DNA of 64,000 nt. It comes from Bacilli bacterium (lineage in GTDB: Bacteria > Bacillota_I > Bacilli_A > RF39 > UBA660). Shown piece after piece: positions 36,801 through 45,005 of the stretch (the stretch's first letter is position 1; the number at the start of each line of letters is the position of its first letter). A program made the position numbers and the translations under genes. Where the stretch lies: the NCBI GenBank assembly GCA_017428485.1, contig JAFRQT010000044.1, forward strand, positions 44,374-108,373, given 5' to 3'. The notes under the pieces were generated by a model. The model was not told the DNA's origin, ran no database searches, and worked only from the letters and a program-made list of their open reading frames with translations.

Positions 36801-37287
36801 TAGAGTGGGTGGCGTTGCTGAATTTGCTTCATCTGGTAAATTCGAAAGTAAGAAAGATTTATTTAGAATAGCGATGTCTATACCTAATGTATATGTTGGA
36901 AGTATTTCAATGGGTGCAAATCCAATGCAAACACTAAAAACATTAAAAGAGGCTTATAATCATAATGGCCCTTCATTAATAATTGCATATAGTCCATGTA
37001 TTGAACAAGGAATATTTGGAGGACTTACTAATTCAATTGATGAACAAAAAATGTTAGTAGATGTTGGATACAATTTATTAATGAGATATAATCCAGAAGA
37101 AGATAAATTAACAATAGATTCTAAAGAACCAGATTTTGATAGTTATGATTCTGTCTTTAGAAGAGAACTAAGATATAAAAACTTAGAATTCAAAAATGAA
37201 GAAGAGTATCAACAATTATATGAAAAGAATCTTCATGATGCGATGAATAGATATGAATACTTCAAGAATTTAGAAACCAAAGAATAA
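33883..37287 (+). CDS. nifJ: Pyruvate:ferredoxin (flavodoxin) oxidoreductase
   Basis: 1134 residues from the ATG at 33883, behind GGTGAAG. Single-chain enzyme that oxidises pyruvate to acetyl-CoA and CO2 and reduces ferredoxin. Visible parts: the N-terminal pyrimidine-binding domain (CGIYPITPASPMAS), the domain II/III region, two 4Fe-4S motifs (CTQCNQCSFVCP and CTGCGLCSSVCPG), the proximal-cluster cysteines (CAGCGEAG, TGCSS) and the TPP site (GDGWAYDIGYGG with SNTGGQKSKSTR). Length matches the family. Own promoter and terminators on both sides. It marks an anaerobic fermentative metabolism; the ferredoxin gene at 58 kb could be a partner. Confidence 0.97.
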   Translation: MKKDYIIDGNEACAKGAYLFSEVCGIYPITPASPMASLVDKWSSADKRNLFDDRVKVVEMQSEAGASALMHGSLQAGSLSTTFTASQGLLLMIPTMYKIAGEMLPGVIHVAARSLATHALSIFGDHQDVYATRSTGFCMLASSSVTDAYYMSIIAHLSAIESSLPFLHFFDGFRTSHELSKVSLLDEEEVKQLINYDKVNDFKKRALNIGKCITRGTSQTADVYFQNTEVRNKYYNEVPNIVDKLMKKLNKLSECDYKPFNYYGDKNATYVIVAMGSVCATIKTVVDILNKQGKHVGLIEVHLYRPFSKEYLTNVLPTTVNKIAVLDRTKESGSVGEPLYLDVVAALKDKNINIYGGRYGLSSKDVPLKDINAVFENLFSYDTKNNFTIGIDDDVTHLSLEPKEIDYEPDYREIKVYGFGSDGMVGASKNFMKVLGGIDTNYVQGYFEYDSKKSGGVTISHLRVGPSRINAPYFLTNPDFIVVSKDIYLNKYYCLKNIKENGILLISSNKNDEELNDLISNENKKEILDKNIKVYIASLDELNDKYSLKGKINNIMCLYMLKLNGYSTREIDEFKKLIAKTYESKGATIVENNINAIDEALKYLEEVDNRIFKLSKEETKNTDITEEILKLRGDKLKVSDFIDHKDGTFDGGTAASDKRKIASSVPKWIKENCTQCNQCSFVCPHACIRPFSITDNELLMAGIDKSETIESMGEENKNFYISVSEANCTGCGLCSSVCPGKNQEKALEMGPYSERHNKISEILYEHQENTTPFNKFTIKGIGFEKPYFEFSGACAGCGEAGYIKILTELYGKNMVIANATGCSSIYGGSLPLTPYKIPWMNSLFEDNAEFGFGIHMSYKNTRERIKKLMYKYKDTVSEEIKATFKEWIDNMEDDDLTLAIKNKLEKSNIPDEIRDLIDYIPSRKVWILGGDGWAYDIGYGGLDHVLHSNENINVMVLDTEVYSNTGGQKSKSTRVGGVAEFASSGKFESKKDLFRIAMSIPNVYVGSISMGANPMQTLKTLKEAYNHNGPSLIIAYSPCIEQGIFGGLTNSIDEQKMLVDVGYNLLMRYNPEEDKLTIDSKEPDFDSYDSVFRRELRYKNLEFKNEEEYQQLYEKNLHDAMNRYEYFKNLETKE

Positions 37288-37289
37288 TA

Positions 37290-37313
37290 AAAAAGAGACT
37301 TATGTCTCTTTTA
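37290..37313 (+). terminator. Terminator after nifJ
   Basis: AAAAGAGAC pairs with GTCTCTTTT around TTAT. Confidence 0.75.
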
Positions 37314-37317
37314 AATT

Positions 37318-37426
37318 TCAAAAAATTAGGACTGCCACCCCCTGATGACAGTCCGGAAAAAAGAATAAAAAGGGGTTGGCTAGTGTGATACTAGCACCAA
37401 TTCGCCTAATAGTGAATTGGTAAGTC
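37318..37426 (-). ncRNA. Candidate structured small RNA, about 105 nt
   Basis: Between the converging nifJ and 37506-37868 genes lies a complete minus-strand transcription unit without an ORF. A near-consensus promoter points into three hairpins: 37420-37397 (7 bp), 37395-37379 (6 bp, GCTAGT/ACTAGC) and 37354-37329 (GGACTG/CAGTCC) followed by TAATTTTTT as terminator. The last loop (GGGGGTGG) is largely complementary to the single-stranded CCAACCCC just before it, so a pseudoknot is possible. A C-rich stretch near a U-run resembles Bacillota regulatory RNAs that target Shine-Dalgarno sequences. No known family recognised. Confidence 0.55.
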
Positions 37427-37429
37427 TAT

Positions 37430-37458
37430 ATACTAATCATTTTTTAGTGATTTGTCAA
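37430..37458 (-). promoter_or_regulatory. Promoter of the candidate small RNA
   Basis: On the minus strand: TTGACA (37458-37453), exactly 17 nt, TAGTAT (37435-37430). No CDS follows on that strand before nifJ's terminator. Confidence 0.7.
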
Positions 37459-37480
37459 CATTTTTTTGAAAATTTTTTCA

Positions 37481-37504
37481 AAAAAAGAATTAAATTCTTT
37501 TTTT
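37481..37504. terminator. Terminator of the 120-residue hypothetical gene
   Basis: A-rich/T-rich inverted repeat AAAAAAGAATT with AATTCTTTTTT, directly after the minus-strand stop. Confidence 0.65.
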
Positions 37505-37505
37505 A

Positions 37506-37868
37506 TTAACCAAGAGTTCTTGTATCCATTAAAGATACGAAGCATTCATAATTTTGTTCAAATTCTTTTGTGGCTAAATTAATGCTTCCTGCTATACTCT
37601 GAGAAGTAATTCCTTGTTTCATAAAAACCTCAGGATCTTTATCTTTTAGAACAATTAATAATTCTTCAGCATCTAGCCCTAATTCATCTAAATATTTTTC
37701 AGGTTCCTCATAAAAAGCGTCACCTAATTCTATAAAATCACTTTTCATATAAATTTTGTCTTCAAAACCCTCTCTTTTTTCCATAACTGTAGTTGGATAT
37801 CCTAAAAATGATACTTCTTCTTCATCTTTTACAGCCATCATAGCATCAGCAAGTTCACGTAAATCCAT
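37506..37868 (-). CDS. Acidic hypothetical protein
   Basis: 120 residues, acidic, soluble. GYPTTVMEKREGFED and a helical C-terminal half; no catalytic motif seen. AGGAGG with proper spacing makes a strong ribosome binding site, so a well-expressed protein is likely. Single gene, divergent from recG and convergent with nifJ. Family not recognised. Confidence 0.7.
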   Translation of the reverse strand: MDLRELADAMMAVKDEEEVSFLGYPTTVMEKREGFEDKIYMKSDFIELGDAFYEEPEKYLDELGLDAEELLIVLKDKDPEVFMKQGITSQSIAGSINLATKEFEQNYECFVSLMDTRTLG

Positions 37869-37985
37869 AATTATACCTCCTAGTAATATTATAATAATTA
37901 TTTAAAACTAATTCAATAAAAAAATCTTTATTTTCATTTTATTGTAAACATGATATAATATGGTAAATTTGTGGAGGACATGTTT

Positions 37986-39977
37986 ATGGAAAATTTATCA
38001 GTTATAAAAGGTTTAGGGCCTAAAAGTATTGCTCATTTAAATAATTTAAACATTTATAATATATCTGACTTAGTCAATTATTATCCATATAAACATAATC
38101 TTATTGTTTTAGATGATATTAAGAACTGCGCTGATAAGCAAAATGTAATAATAGAATGTATAGTCGACTCAGTTCCTTTAACAAGAAGATTTAGAGCAAA
38201 TATGTCCTCATTAACATTTAGAGCAGTTTCAAATAGAAAAATGATAGCAGTTATGATATTTAATAGAGTGTTTTTAAAAACTCATTTAAAACCTGGAACA
38301 TATATAACTGTTATTGGTAAATATGATGCTTTAAAAAATACAGTTATTGCTTCTGATATAAAATTTGAAAGACTTAAAACTGGTTCAATTGAAAGTGTAT
38401 ATCATTTAACTAGCGGAGTAACTTCTAAGCAATTAAAGAAATATATAAATGAAGCCTTATCTTTTTATGATAACTATGTTGATTATATACCAAATTATTT
38501 GAATGAAAAATATGGTTTTATTTCTAAAAAAGAAGCCGTTAATTTGATACATAATCCTCAAAATGAAAGTGATGTTAAAAAATCATTATTAAAATTAAAG
38601 TATGAAGAATTATTTGAATTCATGTTTAAAATAAATTATTTAAAAGAAATAAATAAAGCAAGTAAAACTGAATATATAAGAAATGTGGATATTAATGAAA
38701 TAAATGATTTTATTAGAAGTCTTCCTTTTGAATTAACAGCTGATCAAAATAAAGCTATTAAAGATATATATGATGATATGACATCTGATAAAAGAATGAA
38801 TAGACTTTTACAAGGAGATGTAGGTTCTGGTAAAACTATTGTTTCTGTCATAGCAGCATATATAAATCATTTATCAAAACATCAAACTGCTTTAATGGCA
38901 CCAACTGAAGTTTTAGCTGTTCAGCATTATGAAACAATTAAAAATACTCTTGCTAGTACTAATATAAGAGTAGAATTATTAATTGGAAGTATGAAAAAGA
39001 AAGAAAAAGATGATATAACCGAAAAATTAAAAGATGGGAAAATAGATTTTATTATTGGGACTCATGCTTTATTAAGTGATAATGTTGAATTTAAAAATTT
39101 AGGTTTAGTTATTACAGATGAGCAACATAGATTTGGCGTTAATCAAAGAGCATTATTAAGGAATAAAGGATTACTTCCTGATACATTATATATGTCTGCA
39201 ACACCAATTCCAAGAACATTTGCTTTAACTATTTATGGTGATATGGATATATCTAATATAAAGACAAAACCTAAAGGTAGAAAAGATATTAAAACAATAG
39301 TTAAAAGTGAAAAAGAAATGATTGAAGTATATGAGATGATTAAAAATGAGATAGATAATCATCATCAAGTATATGTTGTTTCTCCTTTAATAGAAGATTC
39401 GGAAGTATCTGATTTAACAACTGTAAATGAGATTAAAAGAAATATAGATTTATATTTTAAAGGCAGTGTTAAGTCTGCTATAATGCATGGCAAATTGTCT
39501 AAAAATGACAAAGATAAAATAATGAATGATTTTAAAGAGGGAAAGACTGACATATTAATATCAACAACAGTAATTGAAGTTGGAATTGATGTTAAGAATG
39601 CAACTATGATGGTAATACATGATGCCGGTATGTTTGGCCTTGCAACATTACACCAATTAAGAGGAAGAATTGGAAGAAATTCATATGATTCAACTTGTAT
39701 TTTAATTGGAGATAAAAATAATAGTAGATTAAAAGTAATGTGTGAGAGTAATGATGGTTTCTATATTACTGAAAAAGATTTCGAAATGCGTGGAGAAGGA
39801 GATTTGTTTGGCGTTAAACAGAGTGGTGATATGACGTTTAAAGTTGCTAATATTAAGTCTGACTTTAAAATTCTTCTTCAGGCTAGAGATGATGTTAAAG
39901 AATTTATTAAATCAAAAGATTATTTAAATTATGATTGTTATAATGATTTTGTTAAAAGTTTAGAATCTATAGATTAG
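37986..39977 (+). CDS. recG: ATP-dependent DNA helicase RecG
   Basis: 663 residues from the ATG at 37986; GGAGG at 37973 is 8 nt upstream, whereas an ATG at 37980 is too close. The wedge domain (first 160 residues), then helicase motifs: LTADQNKAIKDI, GDVGSGKT (Walker A), MAPTEVLAVQH, GTHALL, DEQHRFGV (DExH box), SATPIPRT, and HQLRGRIGR with a C-terminal RecG region (MRGEGDLFGVKQSG). It remodels stalled forks and Holliday junctions. Length is normal for the family. Confidence 0.97.
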   Translation: MENLSVIKGLGPKSIAHLNNLNIYNISDLVNYYPYKHNLIVLDDIKNCADKQNVIIECIVDSVPLTRRFRANMSSLTFRAVSNRKMIAVMIFNRVFLKTHLKPGTYITVIGKYDALKNTVIASDIKFERLKTGSIESVYHLTSGVTSKQLKKYINEALSFYDNYVDYIPNYLNEKYGFISKKEAVNLIHNPQNESDVKKSLLKLKYEELFEFMFKINYLKEINKASKTEYIRNVDINEINDFIRSLPFELTADQNKAIKDIYDDMTSDKRMNRLLQGDVGSGKTIVSVIAAYINHLSKHQTALMAPTEVLAVQHYETIKNTLASTNIRVELLIGSMKKKEKDDITEKLKDGKIDFIIGTHALLSDNVEFKNLGLVITDEQHRFGVNQRALLRNKGLLPDTLYMSATPIPRTFALTIYGDMDISNIKTKPKGRKDIKTIVKSEKEMIEVYEMIKNEIDNHHQVYVVSPLIEDSEVSDLTTVNEIKRNIDLYFKGSVKSAIMHGKLSKNDKDKIMNDFKEGKTDILISTTVIEVGIDVKNATMMVIHDAGMFGLATLHQLRGRIGRNSYDSTCILIGDKNNSRLKVMCESNDGFYITEKDFEMRGEGDLFGVKQSGDMTFKVANIKSDFKILLQARDDVKEFIKSKDYLNYDCYNDFVKSLESID

Positions 39978-40050
39978 TGTAAATAAAAAGTTAAATAAAT
40001 GTTAAATAATTGTTATTCATGATATAATACTATTAGATAGTGGAGGAATT

Positions 40051-40425
40051 ATGGATAACAATTATTTTTATTCAAAAACATTTAGAGATAAATTAGAAGC
40101 AAAATCAAATGAACCAATTGCACCTGGTTCAAAAACAACTTTTAGTCAATTAAATTATGCAGATGAAATGGCAAGAAATTCTATTAGAACTAAAGGACGT
40201 AGAGAATATAGGGTTCAAAGAGAAAAAATGTTTAAGAAAAAAGTTGCCTTATATACTGCTTTTGGTATTTTAGCTTTGGCATTTGTTTGCTGCCAAGCAA
40301 AGCAATATCAAAAAGAACAATGGAAAGAACAATATGAAGGTGTAAGAACGGTAGTTGGACACAATGGTGAAGTGTATGAAGTGCCAGTGGATGATGGCAT
40401 TGATTATGGAAGAGGTGGACACTAA
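40051..40425 (+). CDS. Single-pass membrane protein of unknown function
   Basis: 124 residues. A basic N-terminal half (TKGRREYRVQREKMFKKK) stays in the cytoplasm, one helix spans about residues 70-85 (VALYTAFGILALAFVCC), and an acidic outer tail ends DGIDYGRGGH. TGGAGG precedes the ATG. The stop overlaps the next ATG by one base (TAATG), so the two genes are coupled. Unrecognised family. Confidence 0.7.
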   Translation: MDNNYFYSKTFRDKLEAKSNEPIAPGSKTTFSQLNYADEMARNSIRTKGRREYRVQREKMFKKKVALYTAFGILALAFVCCQAKQYQKEQWKEQYEGVRTVVGHNGEVYEVPVDDGIDYGRGGH

Positions 40426-40688
40426 TGGGTGAATTTGAAAGAGGAGAAACACTTACATTTGATAATGGAGAAAAATATGTAGTTGTTGATTCATTTGTTC
40501 TTGATGGGAAACATTATCTATATGTAATTGCTGATGATGGAACAAATCAAGTTGCTATATATAGATATGAAAATGATACTGTAACACTTTTAGATGATGA
40601 AAAAGAATTTCAAAAAGCATTTGATGAACTTGTTAGTAGAAATAAAGATGAAATTGATAAATATTTAAAAGAAATTAGTGAAAATTAA
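40425..40688 (+). CDS. DUF1292-like small protein
   Basis: 87 residues, acidic. YVVVDSFVLDGKHYLYVI resembles the DUF1292 (YrzB) pattern. Its body is clearly related to the C-terminal half of the 41528-42028 gene: both have Y-V/L-V-x-D, a KYLYI-like strand, a D-x-V-A-I strand and an EEF/KEF helix. It lies between a coupled membrane protein and yebC. Function unknown. Confidence 0.65.
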   Translation: MGEFERGETLTFDNGEKYVVVDSFVLDGKHYLYVIADDGTNQVAIYRYENDTVTLLDDEKEFQKAFDELVSRNKDEIDKYLKEISEN

Positions 40689-40769
40689 TTTCTTTTTTTA
40701 TAAAAATGTTTAAATTATTGTAACTTTGTAGTAAAATATGAGTAGAAATTTATTTGAGGAGTGATTTTT

Positions 40770-41483
40770 ATGGGTAGAGCTCATGAGGTTAGAGCAAAAG
40801 CAATGGCTGCAACCGCTGCTAAAAAAAGTAAATTATATTCAATTTATGCAAAAGAAATTATAAAGGCTGCAAAGTCTAACCCCGATCCTGCAACAAATGA
40901 TGTTCTTAGAAGAGTGATAGAAAAAGCAAAAAGAGAGCAAGTACCAGCAGACGTAATTAATAGAAATATTGATAAAGCTAAAAAAGGTGAAGGAGAAAAC
41001 TACGATATAGTTGAATATGAAGCATTTGCTCAAGGCGGAAGTAACTTAATTGTTAAATGTTTAACAGATAATCCTAATAGAACTATCAGTTTTGTAAAAA
41101 CAGTATTTAATAAGTGTGGAGCCAAAATAGCAGGGCAGAACTCAGTAAGCTTTATGTATGAGCATTTAGGTGCTGTAGGAATTAAAGGACATACCGAAGA
41201 TGAAGTTATGGAAGCTTTAATTAATGCTGATGTTGATGCTAATGATATTGAAGCAGAAGATGATATGATTGTTGTTTATACTGAAGTAGCTGATTTAAAT
41301 AATGCAAAGAAAGCATTAGAAGATGCTTTTCCAGGTATTGTTTTTGAAATTGATGAAATAGCATATTATCCAAAAGATACAGTAACTTTATCAGGAGAAG
41401 ATAAAGAAAAATTTGAAAGACTTTTAGATATGCTAGATGATTTAGATGATGTTTCAAATGTTTATCATAATGTAGAATTGTAA
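40770..41483 (+). CDS. yebC: YebC/PmpR family transcription- or translation-associated protein
   Basis: 237 residues from the ATG at 40770, behind GAGGAGTGA. Starts MGRAHEVRAKAMAATAAKK and continues with IYAKEIIKAAKSNPDP, VLRRVIEKAKREQVP, EAFAQGGSNLIV and CGAKIAGQNSVSFMYE, all typical of the family. Known members bind DNA as regulators, and recent work links the family to translation of difficult sequences. Flanked on both sides by the two related small-protein genes. Confidence 0.95.
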   Translation: MGRAHEVRAKAMAATAAKKSKLYSIYAKEIIKAAKSNPDPATNDVLRRVIEKAKREQVPADVINRNIDKAKKGEGENYDIVEYEAFAQGGSNLIVKCLTDNPNRTISFVKTVFNKCGAKIAGQNSVSFMYEHLGAVGIKGHTEDEVMEALINADVDANDIEAEDDMIVVYTEVADLNNAKKALEDAFPGIVFEIDEIAYYPKDTVTLSGEDKEKFERLLDMLDDLDDVSNVYHNVEL

Positions 41484-41527
41484 TAGATTCTACTTTTTAT
41501 TTATGCTATAATAATTTTGGTGATAAT

Positions 41528-42028
41528 ATGAAATTTAAAGATATCTCATCACAAGAGTATTTAGAAGTTATAAAAAATAATCCGAATATTGAACTAGAAG
41601 CTAAAGAGATTAGAAAAGTAGAACCTTTAGATATAAAAAAAGATAATGCTGTTTTAGCATTGTATAACATTATTAATTATTATTATCCATATAACATTTT
41701 GGAAGATGGAAAAGATGAAAAAGAAATATTAAAAGATATAATAAATAATATTGAAAAAGAAATAGGCAGAGAAGAATCAATTAACTCAAAAGAAGAAATA
41801 AATGATTTAATTAGTTTTGAAAATGCAAATTATTTAGTAATTGATGTAATTAATTATAATAATTCAAAATATTTATATATAATTAATAATGGATATTATG
41901 ACAATGATGTTGCTATTGTTAAGAAAATAGATGATAAATTTGAATGTATTAATGATAATGAAGAATTTAAACATGTTGTATATGAATTAATACAAAATTT
42001 TAAAGATAAAATATTAGAATTAATATAA
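41528..42028 (+). CDS. Hypothetical protein with DUF1292-like C-terminus
   Basis: 166 residues. Residues 1-95 form a helical acidic domain; from about 96 (YLVIDVINYNNSKYLYII) the chain matches the 40425-40688 protein across yebC, so they share a domain. GGTGATAAT gives the ribosome binding site and TATAAT sits just upstream. Function unknown; a terminator follows, separating it from the secretion operon. Confidence 0.65.
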   Translation: MKFKDISSQEYLEVIKNNPNIELEAKEIRKVEPLDIKKDNAVLALYNIINYYYPYNILEDGKDEKEILKDIINNIEKEIGREESINSKEEINDLISFENANYLVIDVINYNNSKYLYIINNGYYDNDVAIVKKIDDKFECINDNEEFKHVVYELIQNFKDKILELI

Positions 42029-42054
42029 ACCATTTTTAAATAAATGGTTTTTTT
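42027..42054 (+). terminator. Terminator upstream of the secretion operon
   Basis: AAACCATTT pairs with AAATGGTTT, then a T-run. Confidence 0.8.
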
Positions 42055-42092
42055 AATAAAATAAAAAAATGCTTTTATTTGACTAACAATTA

Positions 42093-42101
42093 TGTTATAC
42101 T
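42093..42101 (+). promoter_or_regulatory. Extended -10 promoter of the secretion operon
   Basis: TGTTATACT: a TG-extended -10 box 33 nt before the VirB6-like ATG. No good -35 at the usual distance, which fits extended -10 promoters. GGAAGTGAG is the ribosome binding site. Confidence 0.5.
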
Positions 42102-42134
42102 CTTAATAGGATAATGTAAGTAGGAAGTGAGTTT

Positions 42135-44129
42135 ATGTCTCAAATATTATTACTATTGAAAACAGGATATTGGACTTGGTTATGGCTACCTATTAACTGT
42201 TTATTGCTATTTATAGATGGCGTAGTTTATACATGTGTAGGCTTATCATATAGATTATTTCAATTGATGGCTCAATTGAATTTTAATGCCCTAAGTTCAT
42301 GGATGACTGCTTTAATAGATAGAATTAATGCAATAATTGCAGTATTAATTTTATTTATTTTGGGCTATTCTTTAATACAATATTTAATTAATCCAGACAA
42401 GGCAAATGATAAATCAAAAGCTGGAGGAATTGCTGTAATAAAGAATATTGCAATCTCTGCTGTATTATTAATATCATATGGATTTATATTTGGAGTAATG
42501 AATGAATTTACTTTCGTTTTAGTAGGAACACCATCAACATACAAATATACATATTTAAACGATTTATTTGGCGTTGAAAATGATGGCGGCGATGAGGGAT
42601 TAATAATGAGACTTATAGTTGGTGGTGAAAGTACACTTGATGATGGCAGTAAAGTTGACTATGGTCGAAAACTTGCTATAACTACATTGAGTTCATTTTT
42701 GCATGGATATGAAGAAGATGGATTATACAGCCGTGAAGAAGGCTGGGATAAGTCAATGGTTGGAGAAGTATATGATGATGCTTTAAAAGCAGATGATTTT
42801 AACCTAATTGGAACTTTAATTACAGTTGTTGGTGAAGTAGGAAGAAGCGTATATTATTTTCCAATTATAAGTACTGCTTTAGGTGTATATATTGTTTATA
42901 CAATAATAATGGCATCTATAGAACTTGGAATTCGTGCATTTAAACTAATGGTTTTACAAATAATTGCACCAGTAGCGATTATTACAATTATGAAAGATGG
43001 CCCAACTAAAACAAATAAAGTTTGGGGAAATTATTTAAGCACATTAACTAAAACATATGCTGATGCGTTTATTAGAATTGGAGCAATGTATTTTGCATTT
43101 GCATTTATTTCAGTTGCATACAACAATTTAGATGAGCTATTTGCAGGAGCTCCTGATGCTGATGGATTTACAAAAATACTATTATATGGATTAATAATTA
43201 TTTCTGCATTAAAACTTGGTAAAGAATTGCCAAAAATGATTGATGGAGTATTTGGAAGTAAACTTGCTGAAAATAATAAAGTTGGTTTAGGACAATTCCT
43301 TGCAACTACTGCTGGAATTGCCGGAGGATATGGTCTTGGAGCCTTAACTGGTAGTATTGCTGGTGCTGGAACAAGATGGAGAAATTCTAGAAATGCTGGT
43401 CTTGGAGTTGGAAGAAGTTTATTAAATGCAGTTAGAGGTGGAGCGAGTGGAGCATTCACTGGAGGATTTAGTGGAGCTGCAGCTGGATCGCATTTAAAAG
43501 GTGATAAAGTATCAGATTACTTTAAGACAGGTAAAAATGTATTTTCTGAAGGATGGCGTGCTGGAGGCCCAGGTATTGGAGGTTTCCTTCTTGGAATGCA
43601 ACAAGAATATGGGCGTGACAATGTTGCAGCAGAAAAAGAAGCCATTGCTAATCTTGAAGCTAGTAGAGAATATGCATTAAAAAGAGCTGGAACTATTAGT
43701 CACAGTATTACCGATCCGCGTGATCCGCGTGGTGGAAAATTTGGCTTCGACATCGATATGCGTACAATGTCTAAAGCAGCTGCAATTAATAAAGTAAAAG
43801 ATACTGAAGCATTCAGAAGATTAGAAATTGATATAGAAAATGCTAGGTCTGCTGGAGATACAGCTAAAGTTGATTCATTAACAGTTTTTAGAAATGCTAT
43901 TCTTAATGATGTTGGAAAAACATATACAGATACAGAAGAAGCGACTTTACGTGGTAGTGATGAATATAGAAGAGATGTTGGTAGAGCTATGAAATTAAAT
44001 GGGGATACTATTGATACGGAATACTATAAGAAGAGTGGTCAAAAGATTTCTGATCTTAAAGTTATTACAACTCACAAAGAATATGAAAGAAAGCGTAATG
44101 GAGTATCTACTCCAAAGGGAGGTAAATAA
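42135..44129 (+). CDS. VirB6/TrbL-like inner-membrane channel protein of a T4SS
   Basis: 664 residues. About six to seven membrane helices lie between residues 15 and 380 (for example INAIIAVLILFILGYSLIQY and LGVYIVYTIIMASIELGIRA, followed by MVLQIIAPVAIITIM, a typical TrbL signature area). A Gly/Ala-rich stretch follows (SIAGAGTRWRNSRNAG), then a charged cytoplasmic C-terminal domain of about 200 residues. VirB6 proteins form the membrane channel with VirB3, VirB4 and VirB8. First gene of the operon; only 2 nt separate it from the PrgI gene. Confidence 0.82.
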   Translation: MSQILLLLKTGYWTWLWLPINCLLLFIDGVVYTCVGLSYRLFQLMAQLNFNALSSWMTALIDRINAIIAVLILFILGYSLIQYLINPDKANDKSKAGGIAVIKNIAISAVLLISYGFIFGVMNEFTFVLVGTPSTYKYTYLNDLFGVENDGGDEGLIMRLIVGGESTLDDGSKVDYGRKLAITTLSSFLHGYEEDGLYSREEGWDKSMVGEVYDDALKADDFNLIGTLITVVGEVGRSVYYFPIISTALGVYIVYTIIMASIELGIRAFKLMVLQIIAPVAIITIMKDGPTKTNKVWGNYLSTLTKTYADAFIRIGAMYFAFAFISVAYNNLDELFAGAPDADGFTKILLYGLIIISALKLGKELPKMIDGVFGSKLAENNKVGLGQFLATTAGIAGGYGLGALTGSIAGAGTRWRNSRNAGLGVGRSLLNAVRGGASGAFTGGFSGAAAGSHLKGDKVSDYFKTGKNVFSEGWRAGGPGIGGFLLGMQQEYGRDNVAAEKEAIANLEASREYALKRAGTISHSITDPRDPRGGKFGFDIDMRTMSKAAAINKVKDTEAFRRLEIDIENARSAGDTAKVDSLTVFRNAILNDVGKTYTDTEEATLRGSDEYRRDVGRAMKLNGDTIDTEYYKKSGQKISDLKVITTHKEYERKRNGVSTPKGGK

Positions 44130-44131
44130 TT

Positions 44132-44461
44132 ATGGATTATTTAATTCCTGCTAATAGTAAAAAGGGTCAATTATATTTCAACTTATTTAAGGGAATAGAT
44201 TTAATTATTCTTTTGATAGGTGGGTTAATTACAACTCTTACATTTTTCATAATAAAGGGGGAAGGGGTAATATTTATAATAATAAAGTTACTGCCTATTA
44301 TGACAAGCTTATTTCTTGTTTTCCCTATTGCTTATTACCATAACGTAAGAGTGTTTATAAAAGAAATGTATATATATTTAACTAATAGAAGAAGATATGA
44401 TTGGAAAGGTTGGTGTGTAGGACGTGTTTGGAGCGAGCAAGCCTCAAGGTCAAATAAGTAA
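44132..44461 (+). CDS. PrgI/VirB3-like T4SS membrane protein
   Basis: 109 residues. DYLIPANSKKG, two closely spaced membrane helices (IDLIILLIGGLITTLTFFI and IKLLPIMTSLFLVFPIAYY) and a basic YLTNRRRYDWKGW segment match the PrgI family of Gram-positive conjugation systems. It lies directly between the VirB6-like and VirB4 modules as usual. Its 3' end overlaps the following gene by 38 bp. Confidence 0.85.
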   Translation: MDYLIPANSKKGQLYFNLFKGIDLIILLIGGLITTLTFFIIKGEGVIFIIIKLLPIMTSLFLVFPIAYYHNVRVFIKEMYIYLTNRRRYDWKGWCVGRVWSEQASRSNK

Positions 44462-45005
44462 TGCTGCTAAAAAGTATGCTGAAGATTGGCTTCCTATAAG
44501 AGGAATACAAAATGGCGAAATAATTCTAGATAATGGAACTCGTGTTACCGGAGTAAAAGTTAGACCAAGAAATATATTTATTTTGGACTATGATTCTCAA
44601 AATAATGCTATATTTCAACTAAGAAATTTTTACAATAGTATTGATTATCCATTTTGGTTAATTATTTCTGATAGACCCGTTGATATTAATGTATATTTAG
44701 CTCAACTTAAATTACTTTATAATCAAGTACAGTTTCCTGCAATACGAAAGCTAGTAAGAGAGGATATAGATAAAGCAAATTTATTTATGGGTAAAAGTGT
44801 TGGTGTGACTGATACTGAATATTTTATATTATTCAAAGATGTTAGACCTGAATTAATTCAAAAAAAGATACAAAATTTAATATCCAATCTAGCCAGCGCT
44901 GGTTTACAGTCTGCGCAAGTTAGTAATGATGATTTAAGAACATTACTGGATGGATTTATGAATGGTGGAGACACCACTACTTTTGGGACGGTGATGACAT
45001 CATGA
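44424..45005 (+). CDS. TraC-like T4SS protein (VirB4 N-terminal type)
   Basis: 193 residues, no ATP-binding motif. The pattern IQNGEIILDNGTRVTGVKV, then NFYNSIDYPFWLIISDRP, DINVYL and KSVGVTDTEYFILF follows the TraC-like domain that precedes VirB4 in many Gram-positive systems. Starts at a GTG inside the PrgI gene (TAGGA upstream) and overlaps the VirB4 start by ATGA, so the three are translated as a coupled set. It may dock VirB4 at the membrane; this is inference. Confidence 0.75.
   Translation: MFGASKPQGQISNAAKKYAEDWLPIRGIQNGEIILDNGTRVTGVKVRPRNIFILDYDSQNNAIFQLRNFYNSIDYPFWLIISDRPVDINVYLAQLKLLYNQVQFPAIRKLVREDIDKANLFMGKSVGVTDTEYFILFKDVRPELIQKKIQNLISNLASAGLQSAQVSNDDLRTLLDGFMNGGDTTTFGTVMTS

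Noticed and set aside
37342..37348. CTGATGA on the + strand, the start of a hammerhead ribozyme core
   Set aside because: The following bases do not form a stem II hairpin and there is no GAAA-to-stem III arrangement; the promoter and terminator favour the minus strand.
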